DNA of 64,000 nt from assembly GCA_006503475.1 (NCBI GenBank), contig RSEH01000240.1, positions 1 through 64,000 on the forward strand. The letters run 5' to 3'. The notes under the pieces are model-generated. The model was not told where the DNA came from and searched no databases. It was given only the letters and a program-made list of their open reading frames with translations. Origin of the DNA: Stentor roeselii. Lineage: Eukaryota; Ciliophora; Heterotrichea; Heterotrichida; Stentoridae. The translations under genes and the position numbers were made by a program. This document shows positions 20,917-30,760 of the stretch, piece by piece (position 1 is the stretch's first letter; each line of letters opens with the position of its first letter).

Positions 20917-23205
20917 TTAAAGGTGAAATAAAAAAGAGTGGCGAGGACTTTGGAGACTTGTGGAGGATGTTTGAAGTGGGTTTAAACTCGCTTGGGATCC
21001 TGAGTATGATAGAAGAGGTTTTAATTGGAGATGGTCAAAATCGCTTAGATTTTTTAAGATTCGGTTTAAAGCTGATGAGGCGAATGATAGATGGTTGTGA
21101 TGCTGCAAGTGTTTTAAGTTCTGGAAAAAAATTGAAAGGTCTGAACCGGTTAGTTGATCACTGTCGATTAAGAGATAACGGCAAAGTACTAATAAAGCGT
21201 TTTGCTTGCAAAGTCCTTCAAATGTGTCTAAATCATTTAACTCTAGATACCCCAAAAGTTCTCTTGTTAGTCCAAAGTTTGCCTGATAAACACTTGAAAT
21301 ACAAAAAAGAAGCTCTAGTGAAAGGTAGTCTCTTTCAAAATCCCTTGAAAAAAAATTGAAATTTGTGAAATTCTTTAAAAATTCCTGGATTTTTAATGAA
21401 AATCCACCTTCATAGTAAATTAAAAGATATTCTTGAGCGAGTTTCACTTGAAGTGCGAATTGTTTTTCAGAGATCATTGGAAAAAACTGGATTAAAGCCT
21501 CGATATGTCTTAAGTCTCCTGAAAAATGAAATAAAAAAGTAAGCCAATGAGAAGGTGCATCTTTATCTTTCCTTGCAAGGCGACTTTGAAGGTTACAACT
21601 GAAAGCGTGATTGATTTGTTCATTTCCTTTATTTTTTACTAGAAGTGATTCGATCATATCACCGATTGACTGAACAGTGATTTCATTAGAGTCCACGATT
21701 AGCTTCTGAAGGCCGAAGTCTTTCAAAGCTTGTATAAAAATAAGGTCGTTATGACTGGCTTCAATTAAATTCCTGATAAATCCAGTTAAATGCCAGACAC
21801 AAGCAGAACTTGAGACCTGCCCAATTAATTCAAATGCAACCAAAGCGAACTCCTCAACTATTCTTACTAATAAATCGCCAGGGATTGGGTTGTAAGTCAT
21901 TTGTTTTAATACTAAGCAACACTCATAAAGGACAACCCAGTCATTTGTAGTCTTCTTTATATTCATCAATAAGTTAAAAACAAATGATAAGTCTTTTAAT
22001 AGCCCAAGCCACTTCTTTGTTAAAATCAGCAGATCTCGAAAAAGGACTAATTTTTCAACACCCTCTACAAAAACACCTGAAAACTTCTGAATAATTAACT
22101 GAAAGTCTCCTTCAACAGAACCAGGAAATCTACTTAAAATTCCATAAAGTCCGCAAAGACTATGGACCTGAAGGAAGGTCAAGTCTTGATTGAGAAGACT
22201 TGCAACTTTTCCTAATAAATCCGGAAATGACTTTAAAAGACGTTCTTGAAATGAATGAATAACTTCAGAGTCTTCTAATGACATTAATAAAGACTCACGG
22301 TCACCTGAAGACCACAAGTCCCATTCTAATACTTCAAAGGTCAGAGACTTGTTAAGAAGCGCGTCAAGATGAGGCTCAAGCAGAGGAAGACTTTGCACCT
22401 GCTTCGACATCAACTCGGTAAGTGCCGTAAATACCAGCTCAGAAGTATCTTGAAAGACCTGAGAAATGCCAGGTCTCAATAAAACTTGCAAAAATAGCTG
22501 AACTAAACCGTTTAAAAGTGTAAAAATCGCCTGAGGACAGCGAAAAATCACCTGATTCAACCCTTTTATATAAATTTTCACCAGTTTCTCATTCTCTCTA
22601 GAAAGACAATCATAACATCTGCTTAGAACTTCTGCAAGATAAGGAACTGACTCGCTGAAAATCAGAGATTTCATCATAAGCTTCGAAGTGAAAACATCTT
22701 GAAAATTTCTCCAGTTTTCAACTAGACCTCCTTCAATTTCTTTAAAAGTTGACTTCAAGTTCGCCTTACATCTTGAAGACCCTTTTTTCAGCTGCACTTT
22801 AACCACCGCGTGAAAAAGGCTGAGATAAAACTCGTCTTGATGAAAAACTGCAAAAAAACGGGTCAAATCTCCCCAAGTGTCTAAAAAATCATGTTTATTG
22901 ATTGAAATGACAGCTTCTGCGATAAATTTCTTGTAGTCGTTTTGACCGTATAAAGATTGAACCAAGAAAATCTTTACCTTTTCCTTCTCATCTAAAGGGA
23001 TTCGCTTTGTGTTATTCCAGTGCTTTTGGATGCAGTTTTTTAAGGAAATCAAAGAGAGAATCTTGCCTTGGTTTGAAGAGATATTGAAAGTTTCAATCAT
23101 TTTTAAACAAAATCCTTGAAATTTCTCGGAATTTTGAAGGAACTTGTTGGACTCTTCTCTGATTTGTTGGTCAGAACTTAGAGCTCCTAACAAGTATTGT
23201 TCCAT
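20917..23205 (-). CDS. Importin-beta family transport receptor, importin-11-like
   Basis: 762 aa from ATG at 23205 (an upstream in-frame ATG at 23277 overlaps the divergent gene and is less likely). Residues 1-90 are an importin-beta N-terminal domain (LLGALSSDQQIREESNKFLQ, then LSLISLKNCIQKHW and IPLDEKEKVKIFLV), the part that contacts Ran-GTP. The remainder is HEAT-type helices throughout. The order LKN..I.KHW..IPLDEKE resembles importin-11/Kap120. It is ~200 residues shorter than animal importin-11. Expected role: nuclear import of cargo. Divergent from the RCC1 gene with 58 bp between start codons; RCC1-type proteins are classically linked to Ran, though this neighbour looks cytoskeletal. 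Confidence 0.82.
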   Translation of the reverse strand: MEQYLLGALSSDQQIREESNKFLQNSEKFQGFCLKMIETFNISSNQGKILSLISLKNCIQKHWNNTKRIPLDEKEKVKIFLVQSLYGQNDYKKFIAEAVISINKHDFLDTWGDLTRFFAVFHQDEFYLSLFHAVVKVQLKKGSSRCKANLKSTFKEIEGGLVENWRNFQDVFTSKLMMKSLIFSESVPYLAEVLSRCYDCLSRENEKLVKIYIKGLNQVIFRCPQAIFTLLNGLVQLFLQVLLRPGISQVFQDTSELVFTALTELMSKQVQSLPLLEPHLDALLNKSLTFEVLEWDLWSSGDRESLLMSLEDSEVIHSFQERLLKSFPDLLGKVASLLNQDLTFLQVHSLCGLYGILSRFPGSVEGDFQLIIQKFSGVFVEGVEKLVLFRDLLILTKKWLGLLKDLSFVFNLLMNIKKTTNDWVVLYECCLVLKQMTYNPIPGDLLVRIVEEFALVAFELIGQVSSSACVWHLTGFIRNLIEASHNDLIFIQALKDFGLQKLIVDSNEITVQSIGDMIESLLVKNKGNEQINHAFSCNLQSRLARKDKDAPSHWLTFLFHFSGDLRHIEALIQFFPMISEKQFALQVKLAQEYLLIYYEGGFSLKIQEFLKNFTNFNFFSRDFERDYLSLELLFCISSVYQANFGLTRELLGYLELNDLDTFEGLCKQNALLVLCRYLLIDSDQLTGSDLSIFFQNLKHLQHHNHLSFASSALNRILKNLSDFDHLQLKPLLSYSGSQASLNPLQTSSTSLQSPRHSFLFHL

Positions 23206-23263
23206 ATTTGGAATATATGATGAAGATTTTTTGGGATTTCTAATTTCAAATAAAATCGTTAAA

Positions 23264-26200
23264 ATGTCTGACTTCACTGAAGTTTTTGTATGGGGAAGTG
23301 ATCACTTTGGACAGTTGGGACTTGGAAGTAAACAACACAAGACTTATACTATGCCGAAATTCTGTTCTTTTAACATATTGATCAGGTCGATTTCATGTGG
23401 GGATCAACATAGTGGATTTGTGTCTGACCAGGGACATGTTTATACCATGGGCTCGAACTTGGAAGGTCGATTAGGTATCTTAGACCAATCCTTGCGTTTT
23501 TCAGCATCTCCCTGTCTGGTAGATTCTTTAAAGTCCTACCAAATCATTGAAATTTCCTGTGGAGGGGGTCATTCATTAGCTCTTTCCTCAGACAGTTCTC
23601 TTTTTTCCTGGGGCCTGGGAGAAACGGGTGCCTTAGGAACAGGTTCTCTTCAAACGCAATGGGCTCCTGTGACGGTTAAACTTCCGAATCTCTTCAGGGC
23701 TTCATCGGTCTCTTGCGGGTCGAAGCATTCAGCGTTAATCGGCAGATCACAAACTTCTGGCTTGTCTGTCTTGGTGAGTGGAAGTGGAGATTCAGGACAA
23801 CTGGGAACAGGAAAACGTGAAAAAGAATTAACATTTGTTACTATACGTATTCCTGAAGAGCCGCAGCAGGTTTCATGCGGAGTTTTTCATACAGGAATAC
23901 TTTCAATTACAGGTAATGTGTTCATGACAGGCGGAAACGCATTCGGCCAACTGGGTCTAGGAAACAAAAAAGGAACTTGCATTCCACGTCGAGTAGAGTC
24001 CCTTTCATCAGTCTGCAAATTAGTCTGTTCAAGCCACTCTTCAGCCTTAACCCAATCAGGTGATTTATACGTCTGGGGAACAGGCATGTTCGGTGAATTC
24101 GTATCTCCGACCCGCATAGCGGGTCGTTGTAAAGACGTGGCAGTTGGTGGTAACTTCACATTAATTTTAGACGACCGAGGAAATCTTCACACTTGGGGAA
24201 GCAACTTAAACGGAGAACTCGGCTTAGGCGACTTTGAAGCGAGAAACAGTCCGACTCATGTTCAGTCCTTGCAAGGCAAACACGTGAGTCGAATCGCTTG
24301 TGGAAGTAACTTTGTACTTGCCTTAGGAGAGGACGTCAAGTACCAGTCAACTCGACATAAAACAAGCACTCCTCTGCGACAGGTGAAAGAAAATGATGAC
24401 TTTAAAATCACTTTACATGAGTCACCTGTTGCACCGAATAGAGGGAAAGTCTTTCAGAGGAAAAATGGTTTTGAGGATGATAGAGAAGAAATGCCTTTGA
24501 ATCACTTTGAAAATAGGGAAAATATTGAAAATCGAGATAAAATTGATAGAAAATGGAATCCAGATGATAGAAATAGTGACTTTTTTATGAAAGAACTGGA
24601 AAGGGCGAAAGATGAAAGTTATAAACTTCTTGTTGAGTTACAAAGAGAGCAAAATCGAAGTAAAAACTTGAATAATGAACTGGAAGAACTGAGAAGGGTG
24701 AATGAAAATCTGAGGAATAATGAACATCGATTGCAACATGATCAACTTGTAGGGCAGACTCAAGCTTTAGAAGCTCAAAGGCTCAGAGTTCTTGTTGAGG
24801 AGTCAAAACATTTGAACTTTTCTTTAGAAATCGAAAATAAGTCGTTGAAAGAAGAAGTTCATCGTCAAGAAGACCTTCTTAAAGCCAAAGAAAGGGAATT
24901 TTTTGATACTCTTAGGCTTAAACTAGCTGCTCAAGAAAGTCATATGAAAGAAGTTCAGCTTCAGTTGAAGAATGAACTTGAAACTAGAATTGAAACTCAG
25001 GAAATCGAAATTAAACAACTTGAGTCTAACTTCGCGTTAACGAGTAATCAGAAGAATCGATTGGAAGATGTATTGTCTATCAGTTCTGCTCAAATTGGAG
25101 AATTGGAAACACAACTTTTTGAATATGAAAAAAAAATTGAACAGCTTGAAAACTCTTTAGCGAATAGCTCTGGTCTTAAGATGAGAGCTGAGGAAAATTT
25201 GTCGAATACCAGCCACCAATTAAACGAACTATCCAAACGTCTCGAAAGATGCGAATCCGACCTTCTCCGAAGAGAAGAAGACCTTTCCCAAACAAAACTC
25301 CTAAAATCAAAACTAGAAGAAGACCTTCTAGAAAAAACCAGTCAAAACCACTCCCTGTTCCAAAAGCTTCAAATCTACGAATCCGAATTATCACAGCAGT
25401 CATCCGAGCTAAACCATTTCAAATCCGAGAAAAACCACCTCGAAGAAGTCTTCCAAAACGCATCAAACCAAAACATTGACCTCGCAACTCAAGTCCAAAT
25501 ATTAAAAACAACTCAAAATTCTTTAGAATCATCAAAACTCGACCTTCTTTCCAACCTCGAGTCAGTCATTCAAGAGTTCAACGAATTCAAGCAAGAAACC
25601 GTTGAAAAAGACCTGAAAAGGGAAAATCTGATAAAATTAATTGAAGAAAAAACTCAAGAACTGGAAAACGACAGATGTCGACTTGTTTCTGAGAAAGATT
25701 CACTTCAAAGAGCAACAAGTGACCTTTCCTTTCAAATCGCGAAGTTAAACCAGAACCTTTCAGAGAGTAATCATCAAGTAAACCTGTTAGAAGAGAGCCT
25801 TGCTTTTGAAATCAGTAAAACCTCGAAGTTAATGATTGACTTAGAGACTGCGAATGAGTCGATTGTAATTCTGGAGCTAAAAAATCAGGAAATTTTTGAA
25901 AACTTGCAGAAGGAATTAGCACAGAGGGCAAAGGACTACAAGGAAAGGACTTTAAACTTACTTAATACACCTTCGAGAGGCTTTGGAAGGCAGAATTTAG
26001 AGCAGTCTACTTATCACTATAGTCCTACTAAAGAGTCTGTTAGAAGTCCTAATGAAACTGAGATAAGAAGCCCACCACGCCCAAGGAGAAGCCCTGTTAA
26101 AGAGACCTTGCATTACAGCACTATGCCGTCTATTGAACTTATGGGAAAAACACCTCACAGGGCTTCTAGTTTGTCAAAGTCACAACAGGATAGAATCAAT

Positions 26201-26314
26201 GCTGCCGCATTGAAACTCATGAGACAACATGAAAGTCCTTTGAGGAATATCAGAGTCTCTTCACCTTCAAGACGATCTCCGGTTCGGCCTTCTCCTTATA
26301 GGACTTATGCTTGA
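23264..26314 (+). CDS. RCC1-repeat protein with long coiled coil
   Basis: 1016 aa from ATG at 23264 (the frame is open to 23144 but that would overlap the divergent importin). Residues ~1-370 form a seven-bladed RCC1 propeller, with repeats such as VWGSDHFGQLGLGSKQ, SWGLGETGALGTGS, ISCGDQHSGFV and TWGSNLNGELGLGD. Residues ~440-910 are continuous coiled coil. The last ~100 residues are basic and rich in SP/TP sites (SPTKESVRSP, SPPRPRRSPVK, SPSRRSPVRPSP), likely CDK-type phosphosites. This is not a Ran GEF in layout; RCC1-coiled-coil proteins tend to be scaffold or centrosome/ciliary proteins. TGA stop. Confidence 0.88.
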   Translation: MSDFTEVFVWGSDHFGQLGLGSKQHKTYTMPKFCSFNILIRSISCGDQHSGFVSDQGHVYTMGSNLEGRLGILDQSLRFSASPCLVDSLKSYQIIEISCGGGHSLALSSDSSLFSWGLGETGALGTGSLQTQWAPVTVKLPNLFRASSVSCGSKHSALIGRSQTSGLSVLVSGSGDSGQLGTGKREKELTFVTIRIPEEPQQVSCGVFHTGILSITGNVFMTGGNAFGQLGLGNKKGTCIPRRVESLSSVCKLVCSSHSSALTQSGDLYVWGTGMFGEFVSPTRIAGRCKDVAVGGNFTLILDDRGNLHTWGSNLNGELGLGDFEARNSPTHVQSLQGKHVSRIACGSNFVLALGEDVKYQSTRHKTSTPLRQVKENDDFKITLHESPVAPNRGKVFQRKNGFEDDREEMPLNHFENRENIENRDKIDRKWNPDDRNSDFFMKELERAKDESYKLLVELQREQNRSKNLNNELEELRRVNENLRNNEHRLQHDQLVGQTQALEAQRLRVLVEESKHLNFSLEIENKSLKEEVHRQEDLLKAKEREFFDTLRLKLAAQESHMKEVQLQLKNELETRIETQEIEIKQLESNFALTSNQKNRLEDVLSISSAQIGELETQLFEYEKKIEQLENSLANSSGLKMRAEENLSNTSHQLNELSKRLERCESDLLRREEDLSQTKLLKSKLEEDLLEKTSQNHSLFQKLQIYESELSQQSSELNHFKSEKNHLEEVFQNASNQNIDLATQVQILKTTQNSLESSKLDLLSNLESVIQEFNEFKQETVEKDLKRENLIKLIEEKTQELENDRCRLVSEKDSLQRATSDLSFQIAKLNQNLSESNHQVNLLEESLAFEISKTSKLMIDLETANESIVILELKNQEIFENLQKELAQRAKDYKERTLNLLNTPSRGFGRQNLEQSTYHYSPTKESVRSPNETEIRSPPRPRRSPVKETLHYSTMPSIELMGKTPHRASSLSKSQQDRINAAALKLMRQHESPLRNIRVSSPSRRSPVRPSPYRTYA

Positions 26315-26441
26315 GATTATTTTTTGTTTAATTCTTGGTTTTTTTTATGGAGTTTTTTTGGGTTACTTCGAGTTTTTGGATGATGGATTATGATCACTCT
26401 GGGGTTTTTCACGGAATCTTGGAGAAATTGAAACAATATAA

Positions 26442-27044
26442 ATGTCTGGCGAGATATACCTCTTCAAAATAGTTATTCTTGGAGAGAGCCAAGTGGGAAA
26501 GTCAAGTTTAATGAAAAGACTCTGCGACGGGACCTTCACCGAAACCCTCCGATTTACCAGCGGAGTAGCAGACAGACGCCGCGAAATCGAAGTACTGAAC
26601 CGAAAAATAAGTCTTCACATCTGGGACACAGCAGGTCAAGAGAAATACCGAGGAATAAACCGGATGTACTACAGAGGCGCTTCTGGTGCGATCTTCGTAT
26701 TCGACATCACTTCCAATGAATCCTTCTTAAAACTTGAGTCCTGGCTCAAAGAGTTCAAACAAGAAGTCGCTGACGGTGAAATTATTCTCGTAGGAAATAA
26801 ACTCGACTTAGAAGAAAAACGAGAAGTTCCTCAGGACGTTGCCAGAAACTTCGCATTGAGAAATGGAATGTTTTATATTGAAACTTCTGCCAAAAATGAC
26901 ACTGGTGTACTTGAAGCTTTCTCGAAACTTGGTGAAAATATCTTGGCGAAAATGCTTTGTAAGAATAACCCGAATGTCAAGTGTGAAGGAAGTCGCACTG
27001 TCTTGGATGGAAAAAAGACTAAAAGTGGAAAGGGTTGCTGTTAA
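26442..27044 (+). CDS. Rab-family small GTPase
   Basis: 200 aa, ATG start, TAA stop. All G motifs are present: G1 GESQVGKSS (14-22), G3 WDTAGQEKYRG (~62-72), G4 GNKLD (~119-123) and G5 ETSAK (~148-152). The C-terminus GKGCC carries two cysteines for geranylgeranylation. Switch I reads RFTSGVADRRREIEV, which keeps the Thr-x-Gly-Val core but replaces the usual DF after it with ADRRR, so effector specificity should be unusual. Cannot be assigned to one Rab subfamily; Rab5/Rab2-like is possible. Role: vesicle traffic. Confidence 0.93.
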   Translation: MSGEIYLFKIVILGESQVGKSSLMKRLCDGTFTETLRFTSGVADRRREIEVLNRKISLHIWDTAGQEKYRGINRMYYRGASGAIFVFDITSNESFLKLESWLKEFKQEVADGEIILVGNKLDLEEKREVPQDVARNFALRNGMFYIETSAKNDTGVLEAFSKLGENILAKMLCKNNPNVKCEGSRTVLDGKKTKSGKGCC

Positions 27045-27897
27045 TAGTGAGATTTTCAGTTATTTAGGATTTAATAGTGGGGTTGAGGGTTTTAGCTGGA
27101 TGGATGGGTTGGTATCTGGGGAAGAAGTTTATTGTTTTGGATTTTGCTTGGGAAGGATTGAGGTTTTTATTTGGGATTGGGATTATTGGAGGTATTTGAA
27201 TTTTGTGGGGGAATTTAAGAATAGATTTAATGTTGGATTAGTTTGATTTTTTTTATTGTTTGTTGGTTGTGTTGTTTGGAATGAATAAGAATTGTTTTAA
27301 GATAATTTTCTAGATAATTAATGAAGGTATATCATTAGTTTATGTTTTTTCATATGCTTATTTTTCTTTCAGTTAATGATTATATTGAGGTTGGTCTGTT
27401 GAATATTCTCTTCATGATGACCTTTTTCTGAAAACTCAATAAAATAGTAACTCTTGAGCAACTTTAAATGAGTAGATAAATCTAAAGGCAGTGAATAAAA
27501 GTAAATTATTCATATCATTCTTCTAGGATCATTTTTTAAATACTAAAATTTTGGTTCCTTGATTATCAAGAATTTTCGTTTCTCATCATCGTAAAGATAC
27601 TTAATAGTTTAAATTATTCTAAAATTTTGACTAGTTCTGTCATCCTTAATAAAATCTTAAAAATAAATTCAAATAAAGAGCATGATAAAAACTTACTTCC
27701 ATAGAGATTCTATTAAAGTTTCTTAATAAATGATAAAGATTATTGCATTAGATCAGAAATCTTGTAATCAAACAACTTTTTAGTCTCATATTTCAAGTTA
27801 AAATAAACAAAAAAGTAATTTTGCCTCATTTTCGAGAGCTTTATATTCAAATCCATAAATATATTAAACTACTTTTAGCCTTAGACGCGTTTTATAA
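27045..27897. other. Trailer and intergenic region, C-poor then AT-rich
   Basis: The first ~200 bp after the Rab stop are almost free of C on the plus strand (T/G/A only), then ordinary AT-rich sequence. The +1 frame of the Rab stays open into this region to 27246 by virtue of the skew; I do not regard that as coding. Confidence 0.6.
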
Positions 27898-28191
27898 ATG
27901 GAAACTACAAAAACTGAACTATCTTTAGATCAACTCAAATCAGTCCTCGAAAAAAACTTGACTCCAAAAACGATTTTGCGAAGAAACACATTTGAAACTG
28001 TTAACACATCAAGAATTCCACTAAAAAGGAGCAAAACTACAGGAAACCTGAGTCTTAAAAAAGTAGTTTTCGCAGATAAATGCAAAAAACCACTGAAGGA
28101 AATTTTCGAAGTTCCTTATATATTATACGATGAAAAAGAAAGTCCAAGAAAAAAATTGAAATCAAAAGGCTGCCAATGCATAATTTTTTAG
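27898..28191 (+). CDS. Small PP1-binding protein with CaaX membrane anchor
   Basis: 97 aa, ATG start, TAG stop. Residues 54-61 read KKVVFADK: K-V-V-F fits the RVxF docking motif for protein phosphatase 1, and the following AD..KPL resembles the FAD segment of PP1 glycogen-targeting subunits (KRVSFAD). The C-terminus is CIIF (94-97), a CaaX box; terminal Phe favours geranylgeranylation. A second Cys at 92 and a polybasic run (RKKLKSK) precede it, like the Ras hypervariable tail. So it looks like a PP1 regulator tethered to a membrane. No globular domain. Basis is motif reading only. Confidence 0.75.
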   Translation: METTKTELSLDQLKSVLEKNLTPKTILRRNTFETVNTSRIPLKRSKTTGNLSLKKVVFADKCKKPLKEIFEVPYILYDEKESPRKKLKSKGCQCIIF

Positions 28192-28458
28192 AGTATTTTA
28201 AAGATTCTAATATAATTTTAACTAAATTGATCAAATTCTAGACTTTAGTTGATTTTCCAAACAATTATCAAAACCTTATTCGATAAACTTTTCATCAACT
28301 TCATTCAAAAATGAAACTTTAGGATTAGCCTAGTCCTTCAAAGCTGAATTAAAGAGACTCACTATAAATTCACTTTTTATTGACAATAACACCCAAGTAA
28401 ATACCGAAAATCTCTAAAACTCGAATATATTAAGTTAATTATTATAAATCTTGTAAAG

Positions 28459-28914
28459 CTACTGAATTCTACAGTTTTGATAATACCAAGTATGTCTTGA
28501 TGAGTTAACTGAATCAGAAGGTTTAGAAATGTAATGAATTGTATGAAAAACAACTGCAGAGTCAGTACTTTGAAGATGATTAATAAGAAATTCCTGAACT
28601 TTCGCTGACTGTTCTGCTATACTATTTAATGTACGTTCAATAATCACCTGTTCAACAGGTTCATCTTGGAGAAGAAGCCGTAGTTTTATCAATTTCCCGA
28701 CTATCTCAATTGCTCCAATATTATAGCAGTCCCTTTCATAGTCCATTGAAATGTCTTTCAATACTTCCCAATCCGCATTGAACAAAGCTTCGTACATCTG
28801 TTTTGTATGATTTTCCATTCCATTTTCACAGAAGTCAACAAGAAACTCTCGAGGAATGTGCCTGCCCCGGATTTTATCGAGTTTGGCCATTTTTATCAAA
28901 TGATTTGGATTCAT
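28459..28914 (-). CDS. Small helical protein, possibly HPt-like
   Basis: 151 aa from ATG 28914 (an alternative ATG at 28890 gives 143 aa). All-helical in character. The segment LKDISMDYERDCYNIGAIEIVGKLIKL resembles, in hydrophobic pattern and NIGA phrase, the helix pair of histidine phosphotransfer domains, but the phospho-accepting His is absent (Tyr/Arg there), so at best a pseudo-HPt. Its start codon lies right at the end of a decayed copy of the 49892 gene, so its promoter may lie within that pseudogene. TAG stop. Function unknown. Confidence 0.6.
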   Translation of the reverse strand: MNPNHLIKMAKLDKIRGRHIPREFLVDFCENGMENHTKQMYEALFNADWEVLKDISMDYERDCYNIGAIEIVGKLIKLRLLLQDEPVEQVIIERTLNSIAEQSAKVQEFLINHLQSTDSAVVFHTIHYISKPSDSVNSSRHTWYYQNCRIQ

Positions 28915-28924
28915 TTGCACTATT

Positions 28925-29817
28925 GTATTATTTGGCTCATTCTTTGGTTTTTGATTTGAAAGAAGGGAAAATTTTGATTATATGGGTCTTCAGGACTTGA
29001 AAGTCTTCATTGCATTGAAATTTGAAAAGAATGGAAAGAATTTTAAAAGGCTTCGAATTTTTGTCTGTATTTGTAGAGAATGATTTATTTTTGAAAGAAT
29101 GAATTGAATATTTGAGCTTCTAGGGTTTGAAAGTTTTGCCGGTTTAAGAAAGGAGAAGATTTATAGGATGTCATTTTTTGGGATTTGAAGAACTTGATCA
29201 AGTGGCTCTGGTTTTTTACTTTCAGCTTGTTTCACAGAATTATGTATTCTTTCTTATTCGCTTCGTATTTTTATGAGAAATTCATCATGCTTAGTTCTAT
29301 CACAGTTTCTGAGTCTTAAACATGAGGGATTCTTTGTTGTCCTGATTGACTTCTACTTTCTACTTTCTACTTTCTTCTTTAAGATTTGTTTTACTTTCGC
29401 ATCACTTAGTGACTAAGAAAGATCTTTCATCTTTTTCAATCAGAGAAGCAACTGATTTATGTCATGATTTTCCTTTTAAGCTTTTCACTCAACTTGAGTT
29501 AAGTCTTTATGTTAAAGACTCTGTTGGAGACTTAGGAATATGAAAGATTGACTTATTAATTCTTATTTTGTCTGGTTTCTTCTTCGAAAATTAAAGATGC
29601 AGCTTTTTCTTTGATGTGCTGATATGCTTGTTGATGATCAGATTTAGAATGGTTTACATTATGAATAGAATTGATGATGGGTTCTGCACTTGGAATTTAA
29701 ATACGGCTTTGGTTTTCAAGCTAATTTTTAGCGATTTTAAATTAGAGAAATACCTGGAATGGAGATTCAGTTGGATTGCAGCGAAAGTAGGTGAATTTCC
29801 TATAAAAATATATGCAT
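28925..29817 (-). pseudogene. Decayed, 3'-truncated copy of the 49892-51611 gene
   Basis: Minus-strand DNA from 29817 (its ATG) to about 28925 aligns from the start codon of the 49892 gene to about 50835. Examples: GAGTGAAAAGCTTAAAAGGAAAATCA (29490s), GCGAATAAGAAAGAATACAT then AATTCTGTG (29235 region), AATATTCAATTCATTC (29110s) and CAAAGAATGAGCCAAATAAT (28950s) each match the gene in order. Frames are broken by several stops. At 29161-29174 it keeps the same junction as the live gene, ATGACATCCTATAA against ATGATATCCGATAA, with no length change. No introns and no poly(A) tract mark it as processed; it is a segmental duplicate. Confidence 0.88.
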
Positions 29818-30198
29818 CTTAACTCAGGTCTGCGAAGGAAAGCCAGCCATTTAGACTAATGAGATGTTCGAATATATTAAACAACCTCCCATTATGACTC
29901 TTGTTTCTCATAAGGTTATATCCACCAACTTTAATGATTAAATTAACTTCTAATTTGATGAAATAAATTTACAATCAAGCATTCACTATGAAAATTAACT
30001 TACTGAAACAATCTTCTAAATTTAATATTTACAATTATATTTAAAGAAGTTTTATTATCTGTAGTTGATCTTAAATTTCAAAAATAATTAATTAGTTAAG
30101 AGTATCATCCTATTAAGTATTGTTCCTTCTCCTAGTAAAACCACTTTTTCTTATTAAATGGACTGCAGTGCCAAACTAGTAATTTATCAGAGAAATTT
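29818..30198. other. AT-rich, nothing seen
   Basis: About 380 bp with stops in all frames and no recognised remnant. Confidence 0.6.
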
Positions 30199-30760
30199 CT
30201 AATGCATGATTGTCTTGGTTTTTTCAATCATCTGATCAAGTTCTGTATCAGTTAGGCCATAGAATCCCAATTGAAGGTCTTCTGAACAATCATGAAATAA
30301 TTGCTAAAGCCAAAGAAACAGTTTACTTATCTACTCTAGATACCCCTGCAAACAATGAAAATTGAACATCATTTTCCGTATATTCTTTAAGATAGATAAA
30401 ATTTCAGAAAATAAATTCAATCTGAAATCATAAAACTCGGAGTTTTTCTACTTAAAAAATTTGTCGTACTCATCGACTTTAAGGACAATATTGCTTATTA
30501 ATGCTTTTTTAAGCATTTTATAAGAGAAAATGTGTCTATACTTAGGACATCTCTTAGATGGTTAATATTATCTTCACCTTGAAGGTATTTTATATTATTC
30601 CAAAATAAATTACAAAGAATCTTTTGTGACTCAAGTAGATACCAATGAGATACAATATCTGTTCTCAGAATTTTCACTAAATGAATCCCAAGATGTTTTC
30701 GCTTCTCAGATTAACATCAATTAAATAATCACATAGACTTCTTGATAAATTTTCAATCAT
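30199..30760 (-). pseudogene. Decayed gene of unrecognised family
   Basis: Minus strand from an ATG at 30760 to a TAG at 30199. Coding-like segments succeed each other in different frames: MIENLSRSLCDYLIDVNL, then LGIHLVKILRTDIVSHWYLL, then WNNIKYLQGEDNINHLRDVL, then KKALISNIVLKVDEYDKFF (ended by a TAG), and finally DLQLGFYGLTDTELDQMIEK before the stop. The composition and hydrophobic patterning are those of a helical protein of ~190 residues. At least three frame changes and two stops. No intact relative in the window. Confidence 0.65.

Noticed and set aside
23206-23277. Upstream ATG (23277) for the importin-11-like gene, and upstream frame from 23144 for the RCC1 gene
   Set aside because: They would make the two divergent coding regions overlap; the family domains begin at the inner ATGs.
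26863-27246. A 127-codon frame overlapping the end of the Rab gene
   Set aside because: Most of it is the +1 shadow of the Rab; the rest is open only because the trailer lacks C.
30305-30320. A 16-nt GT..AG segment (GTTTCTTTGGCTTTAG, minus strand) as an intron in the 30199-30760 block
   Set aside because: The upstream frame it would join contains a TAA immediately before it.
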